Shown here in pieces: positions 17,217-25,311 of a stretch of 44,471 nucleotides of DNA. The DNA lies in assembly GCA_002477955.1 (NCBI GenBank), contig DLLE01000014.1:34026-78496 (forward strand), given 5' to 3'. The notes beneath the pieces were generated by a model that was not told the origin of the DNA, made no database searches, and saw nothing but the letters and a program-made list of their open reading frames with translations. Numbering within the stretch: the first letter of the stretch is position 1; every line of letters starts with the position of its first letter. The DNA comes from Treponema sp. UBA7570. Its GTDB lineage: Bacteria > Spirochaetota > Spirochaetia > Treponematales > Treponemataceae. The position numbers were made by a program, and so were the translations under genes.

Positions 17217-18041
17217 ATGAGTATTTTTGGTTTAGGAAAGAAAAAAGACGACGGTTCAAATTCAAATTTTTCTGGAAAAAACGGCAATGAGCAGTCAGAA
17301 AGTCAGGATAATTTAAGTTTAATTGAAGAAAAAAAAGATATGATAAAAGGAATCGAGGATTTGTCAGAAACTTCTGTAAAGGAAGTTATGATTCCCCGGA
17401 TTGATGTCGACTTTCTTTCGATTGATACTCCTCAGGAAGAACTCCTTGCAAAAATTGCAGAAAGCGGACATTCGCGTTTTCCTGTTTATTCGGAATCAAT
17501 CGACAATGTGCTTGGAATTCTTTATGTAAAGGATTTGCTTGCCGTGATTTCAAAAAATCAGGAAATTGACCTTGAGAAACTGCTTAGAAAGGCATATTTT
17601 GTTCCTGAATCAAAAAAAATCGACGGACTTTTGCGCGAGTTTAAAAGGCGCCATATTCATATTGCAATTGCCGTTGACGAATATGGTGGAGTGAGCGGTG
17701 TCGTCTGCATGGAAGACATTATTGAAGAAATCGTTGGCGATATTCAGGACGAATTTGACAACGAAAGGGAAGATATTCTTGCGATTGGAAATCAAATTTG
17801 GCTTTGCGACGCAAGGGTCAATCTCGAAGATTTGAACGAAAACATAAATTCAAACTTTCCGACGGAAGATTTTGATACTCTAGGCGGTTTTGTCCTCGAT
17901 CTTTTTGGAAGAATTCCTGTAAAATATGAAAAAATTAATTGGGGCGGCTTTGAATTTATCGTTCAAGATATGGAAGGCCACCGCGTAAATCTTATTAAAG
18001 TTATAAAAAAAGCAGAATCAGAAGAATCGGAAAAAGAATAA
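17217..18041 (+). CDS. CBS-domain protein of the CorC/HlyC (TlyC) family
   Basis: A 274-residue soluble protein. After a polar N-terminal tail (1-45) comes the typical SETSVKEVMIPRIDV entry to a CBS pair: CBS1 about 55-115 with a GHSRFPVYSE segment, and CBS2 about 120-180 with 'HIAIAVDEYGGVSGVVCMED'. A CorC_HlyC domain follows at about 195-268, including a DTLGGFV segment. Relatives are described as magnesium/cobalt efflux partners or as hemolysin-like proteins in spirochaetes; the hemolysin label is weakly founded. It lacks the DUF21 membrane domain of larger relatives. It follows ybeY by 64 bases, a common pairing. Shine-Dalgarno AAGGG lies upstream of the ATG. Confidence 0.9.
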   Translation: MSIFGLGKKKDDGSNSNFSGKNGNEQSESQDNLSLIEEKKDMIKGIEDLSETSVKEVMIPRIDVDFLSIDTPQEELLAKIAESGHSRFPVYSESIDNVLGILYVKDLLAVISKNQEIDLEKLLRKAYFVPESKKIDGLLREFKRRHIHIAIAVDEYGGVSGVVCMEDIIEEIVGDIQDEFDNEREDILAIGNQIWLCDARVNLEDLNENINSNFPTEDFDTLGGFVLDLFGRIPVKYEKINWGGFEFIVQDMEGHRVNLIKVIKKAESEESEKE

Positions 18042-18079
18042 CGTTAAAAGATGTTCGATTTACTTTTGGGTGGGAGAAA

Positions 18080-20176
18080 ATGAAAAAAAATGCTTTGCCG
18101 ATTTTAGTTTTTTTTATTCACTGTGCATTTTTTGCGCAGGCCGAAAATCTTTCTGCCTTAAAACATTATGAGCGCGGTCAAGAATTTGAGGCGGAAGAAA
18201 ACTGGTATTCGGCCAGTGAAGAGTTTCAGCTTGTGCTTCAGGAAAATCCTTCTTTTGGAGAAGCGTGGTTTTTGCTTGCAAAGGCGACTTATGAACTTAA
18301 TGATTTTGAGCTTTGTCTTGATTATCTGGACAGCGCGCAAAAATTCATAAAAGACCGCACCGATGTTTTGAATTTGCGCGGAATGTGCCTTATTTCGTTG
18401 CGCCGTTTGGACGAGGCGCAGAAAATTTTTAAGGAAATTTTGCATAAGTATCCTAACAATATTGAGTCGCGTTTTGGGCTTGCAGAAATTGAGCTTTACA
18501 ACGGAAGTTTTGATTCTGCCAGAAGTTTTTATCTTGATGCGCTAAAACGTCAAAAAACAAACAGAAAAGCTCTTCTTTCGCTTGCGCTTCTTGCTGCGGA
18601 AACGGGAAAAGATGAACTTTCTGAAAATTACATTCAACAGGCTCTAAAAAGCCATCCGTCAGAAAGTGAAGTTTATTATTTTGCAGCGTACTTAAAGGCA
18701 AAAAAAGGCGACTTTGCTGAAGCCGAAAAAAAAGCGCGTTCCGCTCTTCAGTTAAAGACTGATTTTTATCAGGCTTATATGCTTCTTTCTTCGATTCTTT
18801 ATGAACAAAAAAAATATGATGAAGTAATAGATATTTGCGATTATCTTATCGACAAAGACCGAAATACAATTGCAGCCTGGTATCTGAAAGGACTTTCGCT
18901 TTCCCGTCAGAAAAATTTTGATTCCGCGCTTGAAATTTTGTCTGCGGCGCTTGCAATTGAGCCTGAGGATGAAATTCTGCGAAGCGCGCTTGAGCTTCTT
19001 GTTGATAAAAATTTGCCGCTTGAAGATACAAGGCGTTCAGCTTGGGCGCAGTTTCATATTTTAAAGGCGAGGGAATATGCAAAATTTTTCAAAGGCGAGC
19101 AGGCAAGGTACGAATATCAGCGCGCCCTAAAAATTGATCCGAACAACATAATTGCTAGAAGCGAATTTGCCGCAGAAATTTACAAACTCGGTCAAAATGA
19201 GCTTTATTTGGAGCAGCTTTCGTTTATAAAAAATAATGAAAAAATTGACGAAAAAACTCTTTCGGATGAAGAAAAATATACTTACACAAAAACTAACGAT
19301 ACTATTGAAGCTCTTTCTTCGCTTATGAAATATTCTCTGAGCGCGAAATGGAATGTTGAGCCGTTCTATCTTGATAAAATCAGATGGAATATCGGGCTTT
19401 ATTATACAAGACAAAACGCAGTTCTTTTGCATCCAGATTCTCAGGAAATCGCCGCTGAAATGGCAAGTGAAAGTTTTAACGGAATTGCGGTTACTGCGGT
19501 TAATGTTGAAAAAAATCCTGTTGCGAACTTTGGAGAGGCTTTTTTGAAGGCACGAAAAAGTTCTCAGGATTATTTTATTTTGATGAATTTTGAGGAAACT
19601 GAGCGTGAAGTAAGTCTTGATGCGGCCGTTTACAATGGCAGAAACGGAATAAAAATAAGCGAATTTAATCTATTTAGAACTGGAAATGACAGGTTTTCGT
19701 CGATAATCCGCTCTTTTAGAAGAAATGTCTTGAATTTGCTTCCGGCGCGTGGAAAAATTCTTGCAAGAAGCGGAAATGAAATTCTTATTGACATGGGAAA
19801 AAACGAGGGAATTGAAAAAGGAACTGTTTTGGACGTAGTAAAAAAAGGAAATGTCCGGACCTGCGATTCAAAGCCGGGAGTAAGTTTTGATGAGAAATTT
19901 GCTCTTGGGCAGATTGAAATAGAAAAAAGCGATGAAGAAATTTCTCAAGGAATTCTAACTCAAAAAAGTTTTTATGACCGGGTGAATATTGGAGATGAAG
20001 TTTTGGTAAAAAAAATTCCTGAAAAAAAGGAAAGTTCTCAGTCTGTAACTGCGGATGTAAATCCTTCTGCGGATGAAAACGGAAATCCATACTCAAGGAC
20101 GGAAAAGCTTACTGCGGAAGAGCTTGGCCTTGTAAAAACTCCGGCTTTTTTGGATTTAATAAGAAAAATTTACTAG
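18080..20176 (+). CDS. large exported TPR protein with FlgT-like C-terminal domain, function unknown
   Basis: A 698-residue protein with a signal peptide cleaved near AQA-EN (residue 21). Tetratricopeptide repeats run from about 28 to 310 and again at about 325-375, recognisable by repeated 'AWFLLAKATYELNDFELCL'-like helical pairs with A, Y, G and P at the usual spacing. A middle region (about 440-570) with NGIAVTAVNVEKNP and YFILMNFEETER segments, and a C-terminal part (about 575-640) with GKILARSGNEILIDMG followed by GIEKGTVLDVV, resemble the FlgT/CsgG-type envelope domains by eye. A periplasmic scaffold role is inferred. GGTGGGAG gives a strong ribosome binding site. Base composition is A+T rich, in contrast to the next gene. 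Confidence 0.75.
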   Translation: MKKNALPILVFFIHCAFFAQAENLSALKHYERGQEFEAEENWYSASEEFQLVLQENPSFGEAWFLLAKATYELNDFELCLDYLDSAQKFIKDRTDVLNLRGMCLISLRRLDEAQKIFKEILHKYPNNIESRFGLAEIELYNGSFDSARSFYLDALKRQKTNRKALLSLALLAAETGKDELSENYIQQALKSHPSESEVYYFAAYLKAKKGDFAEAEKKARSALQLKTDFYQAYMLLSSILYEQKKYDEVIDICDYLIDKDRNTIAAWYLKGLSLSRQKNFDSALEILSAALAIEPEDEILRSALELLVDKNLPLEDTRRSAWAQFHILKAREYAKFFKGEQARYEYQRALKIDPNNIIARSEFAAEIYKLGQNELYLEQLSFIKNNEKIDEKTLSDEEKYTYTKTNDTIEALSSLMKYSLSAKWNVEPFYLDKIRWNIGLYYTRQNAVLLHPDSQEIAAEMASESFNGIAVTAVNVEKNPVANFGEAFLKARKSSQDYFILMNFEETEREVSLDAAVYNGRNGIKISEFNLFRTGNDRFSSIIRSFRRNVLNLLPARGKILARSGNEILIDMGKNEGIEKGTVLDVVKKGNVRTCDSKPGVSFDEKFALGQIEIEKSDEEISQGILTQKSFYDRVNIGDEVLVKKIPEKKESSQSVTADVNPSADENGNPYSRTEKLTAEELGLVKTPAFLDLIRKIY

Positions 20177-20185
20177 TCAGAAAAT

Positions 20186-20296
20186 GTGGCAGGGGGTGTA
20201 GAGGCGCCTTTGGCGTTGTCTGCTGCTGGCAGCAGGCAATGGAGCGCGGGGACGCGGAACCTCGGAACACCCGGTTTTTGCTGTGCAAAAAGCCAC
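20186..20296 (+). repeat. Strongly folded G+C-rich intergenic element upstream of metG (element 2)
   Basis: Nested complementary arms are visible. The outer helix GTGGC (20186-20190) pairs with GCCAC (20292-20296). Next come GGGTGT (20194-20199) with ACACCC (20267-20272), and GAGG (20201-20204) with CCTC (20260-20263). Three hairpins lie inside: CGCC-TTT-GGCG (20205-20215); a 10-pair hairpin (20216-20225 with 20230-20239, one G-T); and CGCG-GGGA-CGCG (20245-20256), whose loop fits GNRA. A further hairpin TTTTTGC-TGT-GCAAAAA is at 20275-20291. This accounts for most of the 190-base gap. It does not match tRNA or T-box consensus. Confidence 0.65.
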
Positions 20297-20329
20297 CCGA
20301 ATCTTAAAAAACACTTAAAAAATTCCCAT

Positions 20330-20358
20330 TTGTATAATCTGTAAAAATTTACTATACT
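20330..20358 (+). promoter_or_regulatory. Overlapping candidate promoters for metG
   Basis: TTGTAT (20330-20335), a 17-base spacer and TATACT (20353-20358) would start transcription within a few bases of the metG ATG. A perfect TATAAT at 20333-20338 without a good -35 would give a leader of about 20 bases. No Shine-Dalgarno sequence is visible in either case. Confidence 0.4.
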
Positions 20359-20366
20359 TTTTATCT

Positions 20367-22712
20367 ATGAAAAATATCAAAACGACTAAACGGCTTATCA
20401 CTTCGGCTTTGCCTTATGTAAACAATATTCCGCATCTCGGAAACCTTATCCAGATGCTTTCCGCTGATGTTTTCGCACGTTTCTGCCGCTCACGTGGCTA
20501 CGAGACAATGTATGTGTGCGGAACTGACGAGTATGGAACAGCGACAGAGACAAAGGCTCTTCAGGACAAAAAGACTCCGCGCGAGCTTTGCGATTACTAT
20601 TACAAGATTCACAAGGAAATCTACGAGTGGTTCAACATTGCATTCGACAAATTCGGACGCACTTCAAACGAGGAATGTACTGAAATCACCCAGTCGATGT
20701 TCAATGACTTGGACAAGAACGGCTTCATAAAGGAGCATACAAGCCAGCAGCTTTACTGCCCGAAATGCCAGATGTTCCTTGCAGACCGCTATGTTGACGG
20801 AACTTGCCCGAAATGCGGCGCGACAGACGCGAGAGGAGACCAGTGCGACAGCTGCGGAACTCTTCTTGACCCGACACAGCTTTTGAATCCTAAATGCCAC
20901 ACTTGCGGCTCGACTCCGGAAGTTCGCGAGACAAAGCATCTTTACATTGACTTGCCTTCAATCGCTCCAAAACTTGAGGAATGGATGAAGAATGCAAGTG
21001 TCGAGGGAAAATGGGCGCAGAACGCGATTCAGATGACACGCGCATGGATTCGGGACGGCTTGAACGAGCGCGCAATCACACGCGACCTGAAATGGGGAAT
21101 TCCTGTTCCAAAGTCTGGCTACGAGAACAAAGTCTTCTACGTCTGGTTCAACGCTCCAATCGGATATATGTCAATCACAAAGCAGCTTGAAGACGAGCTG
21201 AAATCTGCCGGAAAAAAATCTTTTGACTGGAAAAAATGGTGGCTTCCGTCAGAAAGCGATGAGAAATTCGCCGAAGACGACGCGAAAATCGAGCTTTTCC
21301 AGTTCATCGGAAAGGACAATATTCCGTTCCATACAGTTGTTTTTCCTTGCTCAGAAATCGGAACGGGCAGAGACTACACAAAGCTTTATCATATGTCTTC
21401 AACAGAATTCCTGAACTATGAGGACGGAAAATTCTCAAAGTCAAAAGGAGTAGGCGTTTTCGGCTCAGACGCGAAAGAGTCTGGAATTCCAAGCGACGCG
21501 TGGAGATTCTACATTTACTACAACCGCCCGGAAAATCAGGACTACCAGTTCACTTGGAAGGACTTTCAGGAAAAATACAACAAGGAGCTGATTGGAAATC
21601 TCGGAAATCTTGTGAACCGCACATTGCTTTTCATCAACAAGAACTACGGCGGAAAGATTCCTGAAGGCAAAAAAGACGAGGCTTTGTGGGCGCAGATCGA
21701 AGAAAAAGAGAAAAAAGCGACAGAGCTTCTTGAATGGGCTGAGATAAAAGATGCTCTCCACACAATCATGGAGATTTCAGACATCGCGAACAAGGCATTC
21801 CAGTCGGCCGAGCCTTGGAAGACAATCAAGACCGACAAGGCTGTTGCGGACAACATTCTCTACAATCTCGCGTACGTAATCAAGGACTTGATGATTCTTC
21901 TCGAGCCTTATCTTCCGACTTACACCCAGATTATCGCAGGCTATCTCGGAAAGAAGATTTATTCCGCGACTTTTGCAGAGCCTTGCGCGGAAGAGTCTTT
22001 GACATGGAGCGACTTGGGAAAACTTGAGGGCTTGGACACAATCGCCGAGACTTCGGTTTACTTTACTCCGCTCGACAACAAGACTGTGGACGCTTTCCGT
22101 TCTAAATTCGCAGGAAAAAAAGAAGAAAAATCAGAAAAAAAGGAAAAAAAGGAAAACAAGGGCAAAAAGACGAAAAAAGAAGAGCCGAAGCCAGCTCTTA
22201 CGCCTGAGCAGCAGATTGACTTCTTCAACAAGAACATCGAGCTTCGCGTTGCGAAAATTGTTGACGTAAAGCCGAATCCGGAGGGCGAGAAACTCTACAT
22301 TGAGACTCTTGACGACGGCAGCGGAACTCCACGCACAATTCAGTCTGGACTTAGAATGTACCTTAAAGAAAGCGATTTGCTTGGAAAACACGTTGTGATT
22401 GCGGCAAACCTTGCTCCGAGAAAAATGCGCGGTGTTGAAAGCTATGGAATGTTGCTCGCAGGCGACTACAAGGACAAAGACGGCAAAGACTGCGTGGAAG
22501 TTTTGGACGCTTCATGGGCTGCTCCTGGAACAAAAGTTGTTCTTGAGGGCGCGGACGAAAACGCGGCAAAAAAGGCTGAAATCACAGGCGACGAATTCTT
22601 CTCTGTTTCAATCAACGCTGTGAGCGGCACAGTCGAAATCGCAGGCAAAAAGATCCTTGCGGCCGGAAAAGAAATCAAGACTGTGAACGCTGTCAATTCT
22701 GAAATCGGATAA
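20367..22712 (+). CDS. metG: methionine--tRNA ligase with C-terminal EMAPII-like tRNA-binding domain
   Basis: 781 residues; charges tRNA-Met, including the initiator. The catalytic domain has HLGN at 23-26 (the HIGH variant) and KFSKSKG. A zinc knuckle has four cysteine pairs (CPKC, CPKC, CDSC, CHTC) at about residues 130-190, marking the two-zinc E. coli-like subgroup. After the anticodon domain comes a lysine/glutamate-rich linker (about 585-610), then a tRNA-binding OB domain from about 620 with 'RVAKIVDVKPNPEGEKLY' and KMRGVESYGML. About 50 more residues extend the end, as in EMAPII-type modules. The gene has clearly more G+C and C-ending codons than its left neighbour and no Shine-Dalgarno sequence. 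A terminator follows. Confidence 0.95.
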   Translation: MKNIKTTKRLITSALPYVNNIPHLGNLIQMLSADVFARFCRSRGYETMYVCGTDEYGTATETKALQDKKTPRELCDYYYKIHKEIYEWFNIAFDKFGRTSNEECTEITQSMFNDLDKNGFIKEHTSQQLYCPKCQMFLADRYVDGTCPKCGATDARGDQCDSCGTLLDPTQLLNPKCHTCGSTPEVRETKHLYIDLPSIAPKLEEWMKNASVEGKWAQNAIQMTRAWIRDGLNERAITRDLKWGIPVPKSGYENKVFYVWFNAPIGYMSITKQLEDELKSAGKKSFDWKKWWLPSESDEKFAEDDAKIELFQFIGKDNIPFHTVVFPCSEIGTGRDYTKLYHMSSTEFLNYEDGKFSKSKGVGVFGSDAKESGIPSDAWRFYIYYNRPENQDYQFTWKDFQEKYNKELIGNLGNLVNRTLLFINKNYGGKIPEGKKDEALWAQIEEKEKKATELLEWAEIKDALHTIMEISDIANKAFQSAEPWKTIKTDKAVADNILYNLAYVIKDLMILLEPYLPTYTQIIAGYLGKKIYSATFAEPCAEESLTWSDLGKLEGLDTIAETSVYFTPLDNKTVDAFRSKFAGKKEEKSEKKEKKENKGKKTKKEEPKPALTPEQQIDFFNKNIELRVAKIVDVKPNPEGEKLYIETLDDGSGTPRTIQSGLRMYLKESDLLGKHVVIAANLAPRKMRGVESYGMLLAGDYKDKDGKDCVEVLDASWAAPGTKVVLEGADENAAKKAEITGDEFFSVSINAVSGTVEIAGKKILAAGKEIKTVNAVNSEIG

Positions 22713-22727
22713 AATAAAAAATATTTG

Positions 22728-22795
22728 AGAGCCGTAAAAGCCTGTTTTTTTGCATGCAAAATGCGATAAACGGCAAGTAGCGGCTCTTTGTTTTT
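22728..22795 (+). terminator. Intrinsic terminator after metG, with a competing inner pairing
   Basis: AGAGCCG (22728-22734) pairs with CGGCTCT (22781-22787), followed by TTGTTTTT. The long loop contains the 14-base palindrome TTTTGCATGCAAAA (22747-22760). ACGGC (22770-22774) could pair instead with GCCGT (22731-22735). Confidence 0.65.
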
Positions 22796-22813
22796 ATAAA
22801 AGTAAAAAAAAAT

Positions 22814-24127
22814 ATGGCGATTGAACTTTACATTTTTGACTGCGACGGCGTGATTATAAATTCTGCGGAGGACATTGCATCGGCTGTGAATGTTTCGCTT
22901 AAAGAATTCGGCTACTGGCAGATTCCTCTTGAAAAAGTTGTTGAATTTGTGGGCGACGGAACTGAAAAACTTCTGCTACGCGCCCTTAAATTCTCAACAA
23001 AAAACAAATTCGACGAGAATTCTGTTTACGGAAAAGAGAATTTCCAAAAAATTCTTGATTTTTATCTGAAGTATTATTACAGCCATGCGGTCGAAAAAAC
23101 GTGTCTTTACGCTGGAATAAAAGAGCTCCTTCGAATTCTTAAAGAAAAAGGAAAAAAAGTCTGCCTGCTTACAAACAAGCCTGAAAAAATCGCTGAAGTT
23201 ATCTTAAAAAAGCTTGATGTCTTTGAATATTTTGACCTTATAACAGGACCTGACACTTTGGATGAGAACGGAGAAAAAATCCCGAAAAAGCCGGCCACAG
23301 ACGGACTCGAATACACTTTGCGGAAAATCAATTCAAAATTCGGAACAGATTTCAGCGCAAAAAATGCGATAATGTTCGGAGACAGCGCGCAGGACATTCA
23401 GGCTGGAAAATCGTTCGGATGCAAGACTGTCGCCTGCCGCGGCGGACTTGGAAACAAGAATCTTTTGATGGCGGAAAAGCCTGACTTTTGTTTTTCTGTT
23501 GCAAGCGAAATTGAGAAATTCATCGACATTCTTTCAAAAGACGGCGGCGTTACAGAAATGGAAAAATACGCGATGAAAAACGAGGTTCCTGTTCTTCAGA
23601 ATGCTGGAAGCGGCTTTATCGCGGACTACATCAAAAATCATGGAGTTAAAAATATTCTTGAAATCGGAACGGCGATTGGAACTTCGTCAATCCGTTTTGC
23701 GAAAATCCGTGATAACATTCACGTAACGACAATCGAGATTGATTCTGCCCGGTATGCTCAGGCTGTCAAAAATGTTGAAAGTGAAGGCTTGAAAGAAAAA
23801 ATCACGCTGATTCTAGGCGACGCGCTCACTGCGGAAATCAAAGGAAAATTCGACCTGATTTTTATCGACGCGGCGAAAGCGCAGTACATAAATTTCTTCA
23901 ACAGATATTCTCCGCTTTTGGCTGAAAAAGGCGTGATAATAAGCGACAATCTGTCGTTTCACGGAATGGTCGAGGACTTGAGCCTGACACACAACTACAG
24001 CACGATAAAACTCGTAAAGAAAATCCGGAAATATATCGACTTTTTGAAAACCAACGAGAATTTTGAGACCGAATTCTTCAAGGTCGGCGACGGAATCGGC
24101 GTGAGCAGAAGAAAAAAATTGCACTAA
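22814..24127 (+). CDS. fusion protein: HAD-family phosphatase + O-methyltransferase (TrmR/YrrM-like)
   Basis: 437 residues with two complete domains in one frame. Residues 1-240 are a HAD phosphatase of the phosphoglycolate phosphatase type: nucleophile D9 and D11 in FDCDGV, LLTNKPE at about 118-124, and the GDSAQD acid motif at 189-194. Residues about 249-437 are a class I SAM-dependent methyltransferase: LEIGTAIGTSS at 282-292, TIEID at 306-310, GDAL at 335-338, and a metal-site region 'FIDAAKAQY'. It is closest in look to the YrrM/TrmR family, which methylates 5-hydroxyuridine in tRNA. M249 (ATG 23558) falls exactly at the domain join. No stop or frame change lies between. It shares raised G+C with metG. 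No Shine-Dalgarno sequence is seen. Domain calls are firm; substrates are unknown. Confidence 0.88.
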   Translation: MAIELYIFDCDGVIINSAEDIASAVNVSLKEFGYWQIPLEKVVEFVGDGTEKLLLRALKFSTKNKFDENSVYGKENFQKILDFYLKYYYSHAVEKTCLYAGIKELLRILKEKGKKVCLLTNKPEKIAEVILKKLDVFEYFDLITGPDTLDENGEKIPKKPATDGLEYTLRKINSKFGTDFSAKNAIMFGDSAQDIQAGKSFGCKTVACRGGLGNKNLLMAEKPDFCFSVASEIEKFIDILSKDGGVTEMEKYAMKNEVPVLQNAGSGFIADYIKNHGVKNILEIGTAIGTSSIRFAKIRDNIHVTTIEIDSARYAQAVKNVESEGLKEKITLILGDALTAEIKGKFDLIFIDAAKAQYINFFNRYSPLLAEKGVIISDNLSFHGMVEDLSLTHNYSTIKLVKKIRKYIDFLKTNENFETEFFKVGDGIGVSRRKKLH

Positions 24128-24190
24128 TCCAGAGATTTTTGTTTATTTTTGTTAAATGGCGGAAACGTTTTTAAAACAATCTTCTTTCTA

Positions 24191-24219
24191 TTTCCAAATT
24201 TTCATTTTTTTGCTAAAAT
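24191..24219 (+). promoter_or_regulatory. Candidate promoter for the femX-RNase Z pair
   Basis: TTTCCA (24191-24196), a 17-base spacer and TAAAAT (24214-24219), 12 bases before ATG 24232. The match is moderate. Confidence 0.3.
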
Positions 24220-24231
24220 GAGCGAGTTATT

Positions 24232-25311
24232 ATGTCTATTCGTTTTCAACAGTCCGATTTCTGGTGCGATTTTAAAAGTGCGCATGGCTGGAAATCTATA
24301 AAAATTGATAAAATCAACGTTCTTTTTAGAATTTTTAAAAAAGGTCCGCTTAAATTTTCTATATGCTATGTTCCTATGGCTCCAGAATTTAAGATGGAAA
24401 ACTGTGTTCCTGGATTTGAAGTTCATGCGGAAAGTGAAGTTGGCTATGTGAAGTCGCTTGGAGTTCTTTCTGAAACAATAAAAAATAGTCTTTCTGAAAA
24501 ACCTCTTTTTATAAGGTTTGATGTTCCTCTTGACATGCCTTCGGTTGAAATTAGAGATGAGTATCTTTCAAGGCTTGGTGAGCTTTCAAAAATTGCCGGT
24601 GTAAACTTAAAAAAAAGCAAGACTGATATTCAGCCTCCTGACAGCACTTTTTTGGATTTATCTCTTTCTGAAGATGAGCTTTTAAAAAATATGAAAAGCA
24701 AATGGCGCTACAACATACGCTACGCTTCAAAGCACGGAGTTGAAGTTCGCGCGGTTGATGCGGATTCTGCGGATTTTGAGAAGGATTTAAATTCATTCTA
24801 TTCGCTTTACAGGCAGACTGCATCTCGTGACGGAATTGGACTTCATCCTCTTTCTTATTATCGTGATTTGCTCGAACGAGGTGCAGAATCGTCAAAATCT
24901 GGCTCAGAAAAAAGAACGAAAATCACCCTTTATATAGCAAGCCATGAAGGTGAAGATTTGGCCGCAATAATAACTCTTTTTCAAGATAACGAGGCGGTTT
25001 ATCTTTATGGATGCTCGTCAAACAATAAGCGTAATTTAATGCCGAATTATCTTGTGCAGTGGACTGCAATTTGCGATGCAAAGAATTACGGCTCAAAAAT
25101 ATATGATTTTTACGGAATTCCTCCGACGGGAAGCGAAAATCATCCTATGCACGGACTTTATCTTTTTAAGACGGGGTTTGGCGGGCGAGAAGTGCACAGA
25201 CCTGGAAGTGTAGACATTCCGCTGTCAAAATTTTATGGACTTTACTGTCTGGCAGAAAGTTTGCGTGCATTTTATCACAAAAAAATTATGAAAAAAATCA
25301 GGGGAAGATAA
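24232..25311 (+). CDS. FemX/FemAB-family aminoacyl transferase (GNAT fold)
   Basis: A 359-residue protein. FemABX enzymes use aminoacyl-tRNA to add amino acids to the peptidoglycan stem peptide in the cytosol. Visible family features include a DLSLSEDELLKNMKSKWRYNIRYA-type segment at about 140-163 (the Fem 'leader' before the second GNAT domain), 'FYSLYRQTASRDGI' at about 188-201, and a C-terminal 'YGCSSNNKRNLMPNYLVQW' followed by YDFYGIP near 290. An alternative is a GNAT-type transferase acting on another wall or lipid substrate. Glycine is known in treponemal peptidoglycan cross-links, so a glycyl role is plausible but inferred. GAGCGAG precedes the ATG. Its stop overlaps the next start by one base. 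Confidence 0.82.
   Translation: MSIRFQQSDFWCDFKSAHGWKSIKIDKINVLFRIFKKGPLKFSICYVPMAPEFKMENCVPGFEVHAESEVGYVKSLGVLSETIKNSLSEKPLFIRFDVPLDMPSVEIRDEYLSRLGELSKIAGVNLKKSKTDIQPPDSTFLDLSLSEDELLKNMKSKWRYNIRYASKHGVEVRAVDADSADFEKDLNSFYSLYRQTASRDGIGLHPLSYYRDLLERGAESSKSGSEKRTKITLYIASHEGEDLAAIITLFQDNEAVYLYGCSSNNKRNLMPNYLVQWTAICDAKNYGSKIYDFYGIPPTGSENHPMHGLYLFKTGFGGREVHRPGSVDIPLSKFYGLYCLAESLRAFYHKKIMKKIRGR

Noticed and set aside
20194..20272. A cloverleaf-like tRNA
   Set aside because: The arm lengths, the three-base first loop, and the lack of the TTCGA arm and the usual anticodon loop rule it out.
20186..20296. T-box riboswitch upstream of metG
   Set aside because: The T-box consensus and a specifier loop are not recognisable, and the likely promoters lie downstream of the element.
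22120..22195. Lysine/glutamate-rich stretch in metG taken as a frameshift or junk insertion
   Set aside because: The frame continues without a break into a complete tRNA-binding domain, so it is a flexible linker.
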